Source: Varanus komodoensis | Taxonomy: Eukaryota; Chordata; Lepidosauria; Squamata; Varanidae | Assembly (NCBI RefSeq): GCF_004798865.1 | Contig: NW_025336346.1 | Location: 644,904 to 708,903 of the forward strand | DNA: 64,000 bases | Direction of reading: 5' to 3' | Shown here: positions 11,117 through 23,500 of the stretch, in pieces | Numbering within the stretch: the first letter of the stretch is position 1 | Layout of the letters: every line of letters starts with the position of its first letter | Position numbers and translations under genes: made by a program | The notes under the pieces: model-generated | Told to the model about the DNA's origin: nothing | The model's input: the letters and a program-made list of their open reading frames with translations, nothing else | The model's database searches: none

Positions 11117-11230
11117 CTGCTTGACAAGCGAATGCCACTACAAACATGGCAGCATCGCGCGTCACGGACGTTGCCACTACTACCGAGCGGGTTCCGAGGG
11201 CGGAGCCTTCGTTGCTACGGTCACGTCACA
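11117..11230 (-). other. Possible non-coding first exon of NICN1
   Basis: On the minus strand CAAGCAG is followed by GTGCGAGG, a usable donor at 11116-11115. The matching acceptor CTTTCTTCCAG sits ten bases upstream of the NICN1 ATG, which implies a 3.36-kb first intron holding the LINE copies. An upstream ATG at 11177 would run out of frame with NICN1, so it would be at most a uORF or lie above the true start. The start of transcription is not visible. This is an inference from splice signals only. Confidence 0.35.
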
Positions 11231-11479
11231 TCCCGTTTAGAGGCGGGAGAATCCGCTGAGAAGCAGGAGGTTTCTTGAAGTTGTCCCTCTAGTATGGAAA
11301 ATATAGTGACGTGTCTGGCGGCGGCCTGAGATGACGCAATTCACTCGCCCTTTTTCGTTCTTTTGTTGCTACGGCAACGGGGTAGCTTACAGCTTGATTG
11401 GCTGAAAAGTCCGGCTACTTTTGGTCGGGATTGGATGGCTGGGAAGCTAGGCCACGTCGGGGACATTGATTGGTCGAAT

Positions 11480-11570
11480 GGTTCGAACGGAGCTTGACGG
11501 GGATGTCGTGGAGGCTTGTTCTGTCTAGCGCGGGTGGGGAAGCGCTTCTGGGCTGGGACGGGAGCGGCAG
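11480..11570 (+). other. GMPPB: GMPPB non-coding first exon
   Basis: A GC-rich stretch ends GGAGCGGCAG before GTGAGTAGCC at 11571. The next acceptor, CCCACCCCCAG at 11847, is six bases before the GMPPB ATG. The left limit is approximate and was placed just after the last ATTGG box. Confidence 0.6.
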
Positions 11571-11853
11571 GTGAGTAGCCGGAGCGGAGCGCGGAAGGCT
11601 CTTTTCGGGCTTGCCTTCGTGAGCTTCGCAGCGTTTAGGCCTGGTTGCTTTAGCTCACCGCGCCGAGTACCGAAGGCTTGCGGCAGCGGTTGGGCTCTGG
11701 AGGCGCCGGCCAGTTTTGCACGGCTGGACGCCACAGGGAGCTAAGACAGGTAGGCTTGTCCTGGCTGAAAGTGGGGCTGGTGGTCAAGGAACGCTCTGGG
11801 GTCTCTACAGCCGAGGGCTCACCCTTTTCTCTTTCCCCCACCCCCAGACAAGG

Positions 11854-14800
11854 ATGAAGGCACTGATCCTAGTGGGGGGCTATGGCACGCGACTGCGGCC
11901 CCTGACCCTCAGCATCCCCAAGCCGCTGGTCGAATTCTGTAATAAGCCCATCCTGTTGCACCAGGTGGAGGCCTTGGTGAAGGTAGGATTCAGTACCAAC
12001 CTCAGGTGTGTCTGCACGAGTGGTCAGGCTGATGCTGGGTGGTGTTGACTTCATTGTTTTGTTTCTTGAAGACGTTTGTGGAAGGTTGAAGGTCAATAGA
12101 TGAAGCTTTTTAGGCTGTTGCGGTATTTCCTTGTGGATGAAAGTATTACTGGTTAATATCTTTCTGCCAAAGCAGGAAGACACCGAAACTTTGTTAAGAA
12201 GAACCTGGAGTGAGGGAACAGGCATACTCATACTGGGGAGTGTACAGATTGATGCTTCACACTTTCTGCTTAAGGAACATTTCATCTGTAGGCATTTTCT
12301 GTACTCTTCTAATGCATTGAGGGCAAATTAAGTTACCATGATGTACAGAAAATTGGACAGCAAATTGCAAAATGATCTGTGTGTTTGGTATCTTGATTTG
12401 TGGCTGGAAAAAGTGCACAGACTGATTTCTAAATTCAGTGCACAATCACAGACTAATTTATAAATTCAGCCAACAGTCCATTTCCCACTTTAGGACAGGA
12501 ATGTATGAATTCTAGCTGCTGCTCTGTGTAGCATAACTACTTCCTAGAGTAATCATGATCTCAGTCAGTAGTCAAGTCAGTTTTTGTCTCCCTACCTCTA
12601 GAATAGTTTCTTTTGGGTGATAGTACTGAATGCCAATTTACACCTCCCTGACAGGCAGGTGTAAACCATGTGATCCTTGCTGTCAGCTATATGTCTGAAC
12701 TGCTGGAAAAAGAGATGAAAGAACAAGAACAAAGGGTAAGTGTTCTGAAGTCAACAATTCCTGGGCTGCTTACTAGAATGGGATGCTGTAGAAAGGTAGC
12801 CATCTATCTGGGAGACAACTCAGACCTGCTACATTTGCTAGGATTCCCTCTTAATGTGGAATAATTTCTTAAAAAGCTGCTTATCTACTACCACACCAGA
12901 TCATTCCCACAAAAAAATTATGCTCATGCTAACTAATGATTATTTTTTCTACTACTTATTATCTAGAGATTTGACAGGTCACTTTAACATTGGGGCTTTG
13001 CTCCTGCATGGAAAAGGATCTGTTTTAGACTTTGCTGAGTTAGCTACCCTGTCTGTGTTAGTATCTTGTCTGTGTGAAATTCAGTACAGGCAGTCCCCAA
13101 GTTATGAACAAACTGTACTGACAAATGAACTGCCATAAAACCTATTAATTTTTTTCAAAAAATGCAGAAAATTGACATCACCACAGGGAGAAGGGAAGCA
13201 AAAGCGGGGAAAGGGAAGGCATCCAAAGCATTACCATAGAAAGGGAGGGAGCAAAAGGGGAGAGCAAAAGGGGAGAGAGGGAGGCCTCCAAAGCATGCCT
13301 TCCTGCCCTGCCCATCCAGAGAGGGAAATAGCTCAGCATTTCCTTTCTGCAAAGAGGCGGCACTGGTGAGTTTGAGTGGTGGGAGGGCTAGAGATATTCC
13401 ACTTAGGGTCCTGTGACCCTAACTCCCGCGAATGTGGAGGGCCAAGTATATGTGATCCGACTTGCATACAAATTCAACTGAAAGATGAATTTTTGTTTTC
13501 TCAGGAACAGAACTAGTTCATAACCTGGGGACTGCCTATACTATGTTTTTTTTAAAAATAGCTTATAGCTAGCAAAACAATGTGTTTTCTATACTGTGAT
13601 TTTAACAGAGGTTAACTAAATCAAAGTCATACCCTTAAATACTGTCCACTTCTGATATTTTAAATAGCTGGTTTTTAGTGCTATTCTATGCTGCTTTTCT
13701 GCGGCTTCTGCTAAGGAAGGATTTCTGGATTCAGATTAACTGCTTGATAAACTAGCTATAAAAGTGTTGCTGAAGTCCAGAATGAAGGAAAGGATCCAAC
13801 TGTAATGGTTTCACTTTTGCTCCATTTTTATGACTCCATACAGTTTATCTACAGGCAGTTTACTTTGTCTTCATTTTTCACAGAGACAACAGCTGGTCTA
13901 CAACTGTACTTCAGACTTCCCAGTGTAAAGTGTTCAGCATTGTTACTGCTGTTGCATTGACTGTACAGTCTCTTATATTTGGGGCTTCAAGTGTGCCTCA
14001 TGCCTACTGGATGGATCCTAAAATAAGTTGTCTTGAGGAAGTAGTCTGCACCTATCTACAGCTCCCCAAAAGCCTCTCTAGTGGGTTTGGGGTCCCTGCT
14101 GGGATGGGAAGCAGAGACCTTTTGGGTAGAAAAGGGAATGAGAAACTTAAGGTGCAATTCTATGCAAGCTTAGACAGGAAAAAAAGACCTACAAATCCAG
14201 AACACCCCAGCCAGCTATTATGGGAGGTGTAGGCCTTTTTCTGTCTCAAAGTTGGATAGGCTTGCACTGTAAATTAACTTTTCTTAAGATCCAAGCCATT
14301 GGTGCCGAACTTGTATTTACAGCTTGGTAACTGCTGAGATACCAAACAAAGTTTATTTAAAGTTCTGTTGAACTACATGGACCTGCTACCAAATAAGTAT
14401 GCTTAGGATTAGGAAGTTAGAATGATCTCTTTTAATTAAGTCATCTTTAATTTATGCTGTCCATTTGTAGATTTACTAGAGCAGGTGTTAGCACAACTTA
14501 GAACAAAGCCCACATTCTTCATGTTGCCATTAGTCATTCAGTAATATCATTATAATTGGCTTGCCCTTTTCAGAGAGGGCTTTTGGAAGTCAGGTGAGTG
14601 GGCATGGGGATCTTATGGCAATTACAAGAGTAGGCAGCTCCTCCAGATATTTTGGACTACAGCTCCCATAATCCATGATACTTGGCTATACTAACCACCC
14701 AGAGAGCTTTGGCTTTGGGGTGGTATATAAATAGACAAATTGGGTATTGTTTATGGAAGTTGTAGTCCAAAACACCTTGAGGACAACAAGTTGTAGAAGG

Positions 14801-17800
14801 TCACACTCATTCTTTTATTTTCTAAATTTTGTTTTGTTTTCCAGTTGGGCATTCACATTTCCCTGTCGCATGAGAAGGAACCACTGGGCACAGGTAACTG
14901 ATGTAGCCAGTTCCTGGCCAGTGGGCTTGAATTACTGGATTTAGGGGGAGTCACTGTGGGATTAGAATCTAATCTTTTGGCAGCCTGAAGTGTCCTGGCT
15001 GCACATATATAAAAGATTGGTTACTTATTTGTAACAGCAGTTTTATCTGATGAAACTTCCTTAGGTACCTAGTACAATGCATGTTGGTTATGGTTGCTGT
15101 AGGGCTTATGAATAAGTCAACTCTGATGAACTCCAATTTCCTCTGCAGCTGGCCCCCTGGCCCTTGCACGCGAGCTGTTGACAGACAGTGCAGAACCATT
15201 TTTTGTGCTCAACAGCGATGTGATCTGTGACTTCCCCTTCATAGACATGATGCGCTTCCACAGACATCATGGGAAAGAGGGCACCATTGTGGTAGGTATT
15301 TGAGGTGCAGCAGATGCACGCTTGAATGCTTTATTGCACAGGACTTCTAGAGGATCTTTTCTGATTGCTAAGAGCAAAGTCTGAGCACAGCAGGCTAATT
15401 TAGGATATGGGAACCACCAGCTCTTAGTCATTAGCGAAAACTGTAGTTTTATGAGCAAAGGGAAACTAACTTGCCACAACTGCTTCTGATGCTGACTTTG
15501 CTTGTAGGTGACAAAAGTGGAGGAGCCCTCCAAATATGGTGTAGTGGTATGTGATGCAGATACTGGATGTATACACCGCTTCGTGGAGAAACCTCAGGTT
15601 TTTGTCTCCAACAAGATCAATGCTGGCATGTACATCTTAAACCCAAGTGTGCTAGAGCGGATCCAGGTATGCAGAAGGAAGGATGGAAGAGAGTGTGCGT
15701 AGAACTGCCTGTCTGAGGTTCCTGGGGCTGTGATTCTAGTTGGGCTTCATGTATATTTAAGTTCTGAAGCAAGAATGATCAAGTGACTGAACTCTTGCCT
15801 CCTCCTAGCTGCGGCCTACCTCGATTGAGAAAGAGATTTTCCCAGTGATGGCAGAGCAAGGACAACTGTATGCCATGGAACTACAGGGTAAGGACTATGT
15901 CATGTAATACCACTTTGGGAACATGTTGAAATATTCAAAATTATGCCTTCCTGGGAGGCTGTCAAAACTAAAGGTGATTTACAGAGGTTATGCTGGACAA
16001 CACTACAGTAATTTAGCAAGGTCCTCTGGAAGCTAGAGGTGCAGTTCAGCAGCAAAATAACACTAGGAAGAAAGAATTCAAATAGCATACCATATGCCAT
16101 CTTTTAACAAATGTACAGCCTATTTTTATTCTCTGGAACATTTTTTGAGTTCAGGTGAAATCCTAGATTGCTATCCACAATTCTCCAACCTTAAAGATTA
16201 TGGGCACCAACAGCTCTCAGAAACATTTAGACAGTTGATACATTTGACCCCCAAATGTTTTCTTCCCCCTTGCAAGGGAAAGAGGTTGAGGTGCTGCTTG
16301 GGTTTGGTGGCCTCACTCATTCCATCCTTGTCCCCTAGTGCCTGTTGCAAAGATGATCTTCCATCTTCAGTTGCTTCAGAAAAGTGGAGCGAGTCCCCTC
16401 TGCAACTTTGGAAGGCTTTTCCAAGGCTGCAGTAGAGGATTTGCTCTTCTCCCGTGGCTGGCCAGACTGCATCTACTGAACGTGGGATTGTACCCTTAGA
16501 GAACTTAGCAAAGTGTCACTGTGTACATTACTATATACCTTCAGGAGCAGAGACAACATGCCTCTGAATACAGTTGCTGTGAAACAGTGTTGGGAGAGGG
16601 TCTACTGTCATCATGGCTTGCTTGTGGGCTTCTCTAAGCCTTCTGATTGATCAGAGTAGGAAAACAGGATGCTGGACCAGATGTTCCTGTTACTGAATGT
16701 GCTGAACTGATCACAAAATGCAATTCAGAGTAGCAGCATTTTATTTTGTTAATGCTCTTCAAAAACTTGTTAAAAGCATCCCTGTCTAAATGTCAGCATT
16801 CAGTCTCCCCTGAAGAATGAACAGGATTTGCTTATCGCAGGTTATTTCATAGCGCTGAAGCATTTGGTGCAATGCACTGAGCAGTGTTACAGCCTTGGGA
16901 AACAAACGAACCTGGTGCTTCTAGTATCTTAAGAGGAGAGTGACTAGAAAGCATGATGTTGCTTCCTTCCACATGTCCTCCAGGTCTGGAGCTTGATTGC
17001 CCATCTGCTACTATGGGTAGAGCTCCTCCCACTTAGGTATTTAATTAACATCAGTGACCCTAGTAAAAGTTCTGTCCAAGGATACTGGTGTTGTATTAAC
17101 CTAGATTTTGTCATCGCAGGGTTTTGGATGGACATCGGGCAGCCCAAAGACTTTCTGACGGGCATGTGTATGTATCTGCAATCGCTGCGACTGAAGCAGC
17201 CTGAGCGGCTTCACTCAGGACCGGGCTTCATGGGAAATGTACTAGTGGTAATTAAACTCTTGTATTATTGGAAGCGAGGAGAGCAAGCAGCTTTCAGTAG
17301 CAGTCAGTCTAGAGCTGGTTATATGTGAATTGGACAAGAAAGCAGTAGTTCTTGGTATCTACTCTCTTGGGGTCTAAAGCTGTGTGGGAATGTTGCTTAC
17401 TGCTTAGTTTCCTCAGAGAAGAAAGCTGCTTCCTGGCTTGGGGACCAGGAAGCTTCCCAGGGAAAACCACAATGTTCTTTCATGCCAGTTTTTATCCCAT
17501 TTCAGGACCCAACTGCCAAGATTGGATCAAACTGCAGTATTGGTCCAAATGTCACCATTGGGGCAGATGTGGTGGTAGAGGATGGGGTTCGGATCAAGCG
17601 CTGCACTGTTCTGAAGGGTTCCCGCATCCGTTCTCATTCTTGGCTGGAGTCCTGTATAGTTGGCTGGAGTTCTTCAGTGGGTCAATGGGTGAGTGATGAT
17701 TGTAGTTAGTCAACGACATGGCTGAGCTCTGGAGGGCACAGGATGCATAAATGCTGTGGATCTTAGTTATCCAGTTGGGTTTTCACTCCTTGGACAAACT

Positions 17801-18402
17801 ATGTTTCTACCCCATGCATGCATGTGTGTACTCTCTTAAACACTGGACCGCTACCTTTGAAGATATGTGCAGTCCCCTCATACTGAGGGCCAGTATAGTT
17901 AAAATGACGTTTGCTCCATACATTCCCAGTCGAGTATCTTTCAGTGCTGCTCTCAGTCCAGAAGTGTCCGTCATTTCCTCTTTGCGGCGTGAGTAGCAGC
18001 TGACTGAGTAAGCTGTGTGTGCAGGGAACAGGGAATAGGCTTAACTGTTCCCTGTAAACTCTCCAGGCATTAAACTGGCACCACCCCCCTCACCATGTGC
18101 TTAATTAGCAGCCCTGGGCAAGGAACTGTTCAGACCTGCCTCTCGAATCACCATGTACATGGACTGCAGCAGCAAGTAACCTTCCAGCCAAGTCCATCAT
18201 ATCAAAGTTCTTTTTCCTAGCCCAGCAGAGGGGCTCTAAAATGTAACTGCATCCCATGCTTTTCTTTCAGGTGCGGATGGAGAATGTGACAGTGCTGGGT
18301 GAGGATGTCATTGTGAACGATGAACTCTACCTCAATGGTGCCAACGTGCTCCCTCACAAATCCATTGCAGAGTCAGTACCGGAGCCACGCATCATCATGT
18401 AG
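11854..18402 (+). CDS. GMPPB: Mannose-1-phosphate guanylyltransferase beta (GDP-mannose pyrophosphorylase)
   Basis: Makes GDP-mannose from mannose-1-phosphate and GTP in the cytosol for N-glycan, GPI-anchor and dystroglycan O-mannose synthesis. Its family partner is the regulatory GMPPA. Nine coding exons: 11854-11982, 12655-12735, 14845-14893, 15149-15291, 15508-15666, 15809-15887, 17120-17247, 17506-17688 and 18271-18402. They sum to 1083 bases, 360 residues plus stop, the human length exactly. All junctions are GT-AG and the phases fit. The N-terminal nucleotidyltransferase domain starts with [13 protein letters not shown] (nucleotide-binding loop), followed by [12 protein letters not shown] (metal-site aspartate) and FVEKP (sugar-phosphate lysine). 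The C-terminal third is a left-handed beta-helix of hexapeptide type ([20 protein letters not shown]) ending VPEPRIIM. The start has A at -3 after an acceptor at 11847. A poly(A) signal AATAAA is at 18741-18746. It converges on RNF123. No defect seen. Confidence 0.98.
13087..13538. mobile_element. Tc1/mariner-type MITE (Tigger/pogo-like) in GMPPB intron 2
   Basis: Terminal inverted repeats of about 23 bases: left CAGGCAGTCCCCAAGTTATG, right the inverse CATAACCTGGGGACTGCC. They are flanked by TA on both sides (13085-13086 and 13539-13540), the target duplication of this superfamily. The 452-bp interior is purine-rich (AGGGAAGGC, GGGGAGAG) with no transposase. The open frames here are not coding. 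Confidence 0.75.
14150..14272. repeat. Palindromic MITE-like repeat
   Basis: Arms GTGCAATTCTATGCAAGCTTAGACAGGAAAA and TTTTTCTGTCTCAAAGTTGGATAGGCTTGCAC are inverted copies, with AGACCTACA/TGTAGGCCT inside. It lies in GMPPB intron 2. Confidence 0.55.
14632..14800. repeat. Foldback repeat (CCTCCAGATGTTTTGGACTAC family)
   Basis: Left arm CTCCAGATATTTTGGACTAC (14641-14660) and right arm GTTGTAGTCCAAAACACCTTGAGGA (14758-14782) are inverted copies. The same family recurs at 39822-39956. Confidence 0.6.
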
Positions 18403-18740
18403 CAATTCCGGGTGTTGAGCGCTGCACCAGCTAATAAGGCTGTGCCCCTGCCTTGCCCTCTACTTGGGGCATCCCTGCCCTGTGTGCCTTGACAGAAGGG
18501 GCTTGCTGAGTTTTCAACTAAACTTTTCTCTAAATTAACACTTTGCCCCACTGCTGACCTCCTATCCCTTTGCTGGGGTCCTGGGAATACCTTGGGAGCT
18601 GGAACACTCTTCAGGATCATGCTTGGGAAGAGGGGTAGGGGAGGAGAGCCTGGTACAGCTCCAGCTTTGTCCTGCTGCGCAGAAATGCCCTGATTTGGAA
18701 AGCTACCCTAATCAGCAATGGGGAAATGATCTGCTTGTGC

Positions 18741-18746
18741 AATAAA
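18741..18746 (+). terminator. GMPPB poly(A) signal
   Basis: Canonical AATAAA 339 bases after the GMPPB stop codon, the first strong one downstream. Confidence 0.7.
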
Positions 18747-20417
18747 CTGTAATACTGTAATAGTTCTGTTGCTCCCATGGAACAGGCCCAGGTAGGGCTG
18801 GAGAGGTGAATGAGCAGCATGCTACTTCACGATGGTGTTTCTTGCTCCTGCAGCAGTGCTCTTCTCTGGAACTCTACTGCCTTACAGAACTGGACTCCCT
18901 TCACTCCATACAGCCAATAATCAATGCTTATATTGTTCAAGAACCTGGGACAGCTTTCTGTCATGTAATGAAAACAAATGAAGTTCTGTTATATTGTAAT
19001 CAATGGATGCCATATCTTATATATTGTCTGTCCTATGAGAAGAGCGAAAGATGATGGTGCTGGTCCTTGAAACAGCTCACCTTTACTGTTTTCTTCCTTT
19101 AAAGTATCCCTGCAGCCCCAGTGCCAATGGGTTGTTGCTTGCATTCTAGAAAAGGATTTTACAATTGCGGAGAAGAATACATATCTCACAACTGTTAAGG
19201 AATAATAATTTAATATTCCATTTTATGGAAGTAACACCCCTTCCAGTTTGGAGGAGCTTAGGGAGAGAGACAATCATAGATGCACATAAGTTAAATTTCT
19301 TGCTCCAAGCACAATGTTTGCTGCCCTCCCCAACACTTCTGGTTACAAATCACACACAGTTAGTAAATTAAAAAGAAACACCCTTGTCTGTTCTTGGACA
19401 GTACAGGCAGCCTGGTCACACAGTGAAGGGCTGGTGCCATAAGGCACCTTCTGCTGGTAGAAGATAGCAGTGCAGGCAGGATCGCTCCTGCTAAAGCCCA
19501 TAAAATCAGCCTAATTTGTACTTCTCCCAGCCAGTATCCCACAATGAACTGGCCCCTCCTGTGTCTGATTTTTTCCCTTGGAGAAGCTCAGAAATCCATT
19601 TAGACACACCTCTGGCATTGTGGGCTTCATCTCTGCATGTGTTGTTTACAGCACAGTGTGCCCTTTGTTGCATCACTAAGCTTGCACCACAAACGCACGG
19701 CCTGGTGTTCTGCTATACTTGGTTAGCTGTCAGGAGCCAGAATCCCTAGGAGCAGATTCAGATTTTTTAGATGGACAGATTACACAGACCTGCACCACTA
19801 GATTGTGCATGGAAGAACTGTGTGGCCGCATCTCTCTGCTGCCCAGGGTAATCCTCGAGTGGCTCAGGCAGAGGGGCCACTGCATGGTATACCCACATAA
19901 ATATTTGAACCAACTCTCTGCTCCCACATGCACAGTCAAATGGCAAAGTGCTGCAGCAGCAAAAAACACACTTGGCTAGTGAGCAGCTGGACTCACGGGA
20001 TGGAGTCCGGCTGTAGGAACAGCTTTCAGTCCATCATGGAGCCGCTACGCCACAGTTGATGTGTTCAGGACAGGCTTTCCTGGGGCAGATACAGGAAAGG
20101 AGCTACAGAATCAGGCTGAGGTAGAGAACCTGAGAATGTTCAGCCCCCTTCTACATACCCACAGAGAAACCCCAGTGCCTGTTGGAGTCAAAAGACCACA
20201 ACAGAAAGTGTCCCTAGATTCAGGGGGATTAAAGGATACAATGTGGCCCAGCTGGCGCATACAGTGGTGCTTGGCCTGCAAGAGGTGTTATAAATAAAAC
20301 TGAGCTCAGCTGTACTGAACAGCAGCCACCTCTGACAGAGGTGCTCTCGGAGCAGGGTGAGCCCACCATGTGGAGAAGCTGCCCAGGCATGTGGCCCTGC
20401 CCTGCAGGGTCCAGGCA
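18747..20417. other. Spacer between converging GMPPB and RNF123 3' ends
   Basis: Part must be the RNF123 3' untranslated region, transcribed right to left from 20417. No AATAAA is seen on the minus strand. The nearest variant is ATTAAA at 19214-19209, so the transcript end is uncertain. No repeat or coding block recognised. In human the two genes also converge here. Confidence 0.5.
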
Positions 20418-20517
20418 CTAGGAGGTGGCTGGCTTAATGTAATCATCCACACCCGTGATGGTAGCTTTGCAGAAGAAGCAGTCCTTGTTGTTCATCAGGT
20501 GCTGGTTGATACAGGCT
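20418..20517 (-). CDS. RNF123: RNF123 last coding exon, second half of RING finger
   Basis: Acceptor CTTTCTAG before AGCCTGTATC. Encodes [20 protein letters not shown] and a tail of twelve residues ending ATS and TAG. The human tail is longer and differs, which is common at this end. Confidence 0.95.
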
Positions 20518-23500
20518 CTAGAAAGATGAGAGGAGGAACCCTTCCATCACTGTTCAAAACGACAAGGCAAACCTCACTCCACTCTTAAAAATAGGTTCCC
20601 TAACTGGCGTAATAGCAAATTAACAAAATTTACTATTTTGCTTGTCTGGGAGAGGGCAAGGCAGCCTGCAGTCACTTTTGCTTCTGGTAGTCAACGATGG
20701 TTAAAGAAAAAGGGGCACTGAAGCCTTCCCTCAACCCCTGGGAATCCTCCTTAGTTCATCTCGAAGAATTAACCACACATTTTTAAGTCATAGCTTTACA
20801 GACTGAAAGGTTAAAAGCGTGCTTCAAATAACATGCTGATTCCCAGGATGATGAATGCTACAACCAGAGTTAAAATTACATGGCTGAACTGCAGTCATAG
20901 AAATTGCATCCCTCTAAAATCTGGATGCTTAAGCAGCCATTTAGGATGACTGGCGTAGGGGTGAGGGGCTTGAATTGCTTCCAGCCAAGATAACTATTGA
21001 GGGGATTTCAGTGCAGAAGCTTCAGGGGATCCACATAACCACAACCAAATTGGCTTGGTATGTGTCTGTACTGCATTCCAGCCTGCCTGCCTGCCTGCCA
21101 TCTGATCAGCAGACCAAAGTAGGGACAAGCACTCTTCCCCAGGGGATTACTCACTTGCATGACTTGTGGGAGCATGGCTTGAATACAGCAGAGATTGGAT
21201 GTGCGTAGCAAATAGGACACAGATCCTCCTCACTGGTTGGCTGCAACAACAAAACAAAAGTCCCTCAGGACTGGAACAGCAGCTCTTTACAGACAACAGC
21301 ACGCAGTTTCACACTGGACACTTGAATCTGAACCTGCAGGTAGCCCTGGATCCTCTGTGCCAGGAATTCAAAAAAATCTCAAAGCGTGCTACCAGCCGTG
21401 CAGTTCCATGGAAAACAGCTTCACTGGCCAGTTTGAAGCCTCTAATCCCTGAGGAGGGCAACAGGGTATCTCTGCTTTCTTTGTCTACAAAATGTGCAAA
21501 TGTCTTATTTTCTCCTGTTCTTTAGGCTATTCAAAAGCAGTTCCACCCACAGTGGGATTATCCCTTCTGTACTGGTTTCCCAAAGTCAACCAGCACATAA
21601 GGCCAAGACTGATTCTTCTAGTGCCCTTGTGGACACATGAATTGAAGTCTATGCAGCTACTGTACCAATGTTGTCAACTGGAGCATGACCTCCCAAAGGT
21701 TGCTAAAGTTAACTTTGATAATGTTTCTGTGATACCCACTGTCTACAGATGTATACAGTAGCACTGTTTTAGTCCATTCAGAAAACATGATGCTTAATTG
21801 CCTTTTTCATAGGATAACATCATTAACAAAACCATCTATTCCTTTTGTCTGAAGTGTTTCATCTCATGTGCCCATTTGTTTTGGATATATTAAAAACTGG
21901 AATAGATCCCCCTTTTTTTTCTTGGTCCTAAGGGACAGCTTTGATAACCAGAATTTCCGACAGATGCCAAAGAGCTTGTTTGAACATAATGATGTTCTGC
22001 TAGATTCTTGTACTTGAGTGAGGTCATGAACTTGTTTCTGGGGTGATGGGAGAAACTCCAGGGCATAGCCCTGTGAGGCTGACACCAGTGTCCATGCATC
22101 TGAGGTGGGCTTGTGGACAAAGTGAAGAACTCTATGAGCCCCTGAAGCCCAGCCTGACTGGTGTCAGGAAGCATGTGTCCTCCCATCTTTGGAACAGCTG
22201 CTACACCACTGGACTACCAACTCTGTTGCAAACATCCCAGGTGAGCAGCGGTGCATACAACAGGCACGCAAAACTGCCATGCCACCACATAGCTCCACTG
22301 GGAAGGGGTCAGCTGCATCACTTGGTTCTGCTTTTCCTCCCTCCCTCCCTCCCATGTATGCCTCTTGCTTCCATGTTGAGGTGAGGGGAGAAGTGAAAGA
22401 AAAGGAAAATTTCCTCTTAAAACTTGCAAGACATGACTGCAGAGCTCATGGAAGACTCTTTTGTACTTCTGATAAGCAGGATAGGGCTGGAGAACAAGGA
22501 CATTCCTTTCTTTAGAAGAAAGAGCACTATGTGGAGACCACCTGCTCAATCAGGGCTTTACTAAATAAACCCTCAAATAATATTCTCAAAGACTAAACAA
22601 GTCAAAGTGTTCTCCAGGAGCCCTGGAAAAACTAGGGCAATCAATGGCGACTCAACTGAATCTGAACTTGAAGAAAGATTTTAGGCAGACTGACCAAAGG
22701 CAAACAGTTTCCATCCAGAATCATCTCTTCTTTATGTGCTTGTTCAGCCACTTTAATCCAGGAAGGCCGATACATCCCCATTTTTCTCTGAGACATTAAA
22801 GCGGATCACATATACCTCTACAGCTCTGGGATACAGTTATTAGTTCACTAGACCCAATGTCCAGAAAGTACTGAATTGTTGTGAACGTGCAAGATGCTTT
22901 TTGATGTTGTTAAAGCCATAAATGTGTCTCTCAAACTCCAGAGCATAATTGCAAGACTATTTTGTTTCCAGAACATGCTTCTGATCATAGACCCAGGACA
23001 GATGCATCAGGAAACTTATGATGAGTATTAGAGTACAGACCAGATTGGCATCATGTCATGAGACTTCCTGGCTCTCCTGAAGTAGCTAGAAGCTAAGGTG
23101 ACCTGCTCCAAAGAGGAGCTCTAAAAACAGATTTTTTTTCTGTGCCATTTGGATCCTTTGGAATTCTTGGCTTGTTAACTTGCTTAGAGGGACAAAGTAA
23201 TTAAGCAGAACTGCTTGGAAAGCATATTTCATTGAATGCCGTATGCAAATCCTGTGTCTTTTGTATCATTGAGAATATTGTCTGGTCATTGGCCCATTAA
23301 CTTGATTCTAAGAAAGGTTTATTTGTCACTTTAGCGCGGAAGCCAGGCTCAACATCCCAGGCTCCCAGCCATGTTTCAATTTGCAATGACTGAAGATGCC
23401 ATTGGCTTTGGCATCAAACTGGACTACACTGAAGAACAAATCAGATAGTCAGCAAGATCTTGTAGAGGCCAGCCTTCCTATGACTGGGCTTTGTGCAAGT

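Larger units (their letters stand above)
10820..11750. promoter_or_regulatory. CpG-rich bidirectional promoter region (NICN1 / GMPPB)
   Basis: GC and CpG rise sharply at 10830 and fall after about 11750. Within it are three inverted CCAAT boxes (ATTGG at 11397, 11430 and 11469), the standard spacing for NF-Y. There is also a palindrome GTTGCTACGGCAAC at 11365-11378 that fits the RFX X-box (GTTGCY, two bases, RGCAAC). The ten-mer GTTGCTACGG occurs a second time at 11211. CRE-like TGACG words occur nearby (11307, 11332). GMPPB starts on the right. A minus-strand donor at 11116 suggests NICN1 starts on the left. No TATA box is seen. Confidence 0.7.

Noticed and set aside
11117-11177. NICN1 protein extended from the upstream ATG at 11177
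   Set aside because: Splicing to the acceptor at 7760 would put it out of frame with the conserved NICN1 sequence, and the ATG at 7749 aligns with the human start.
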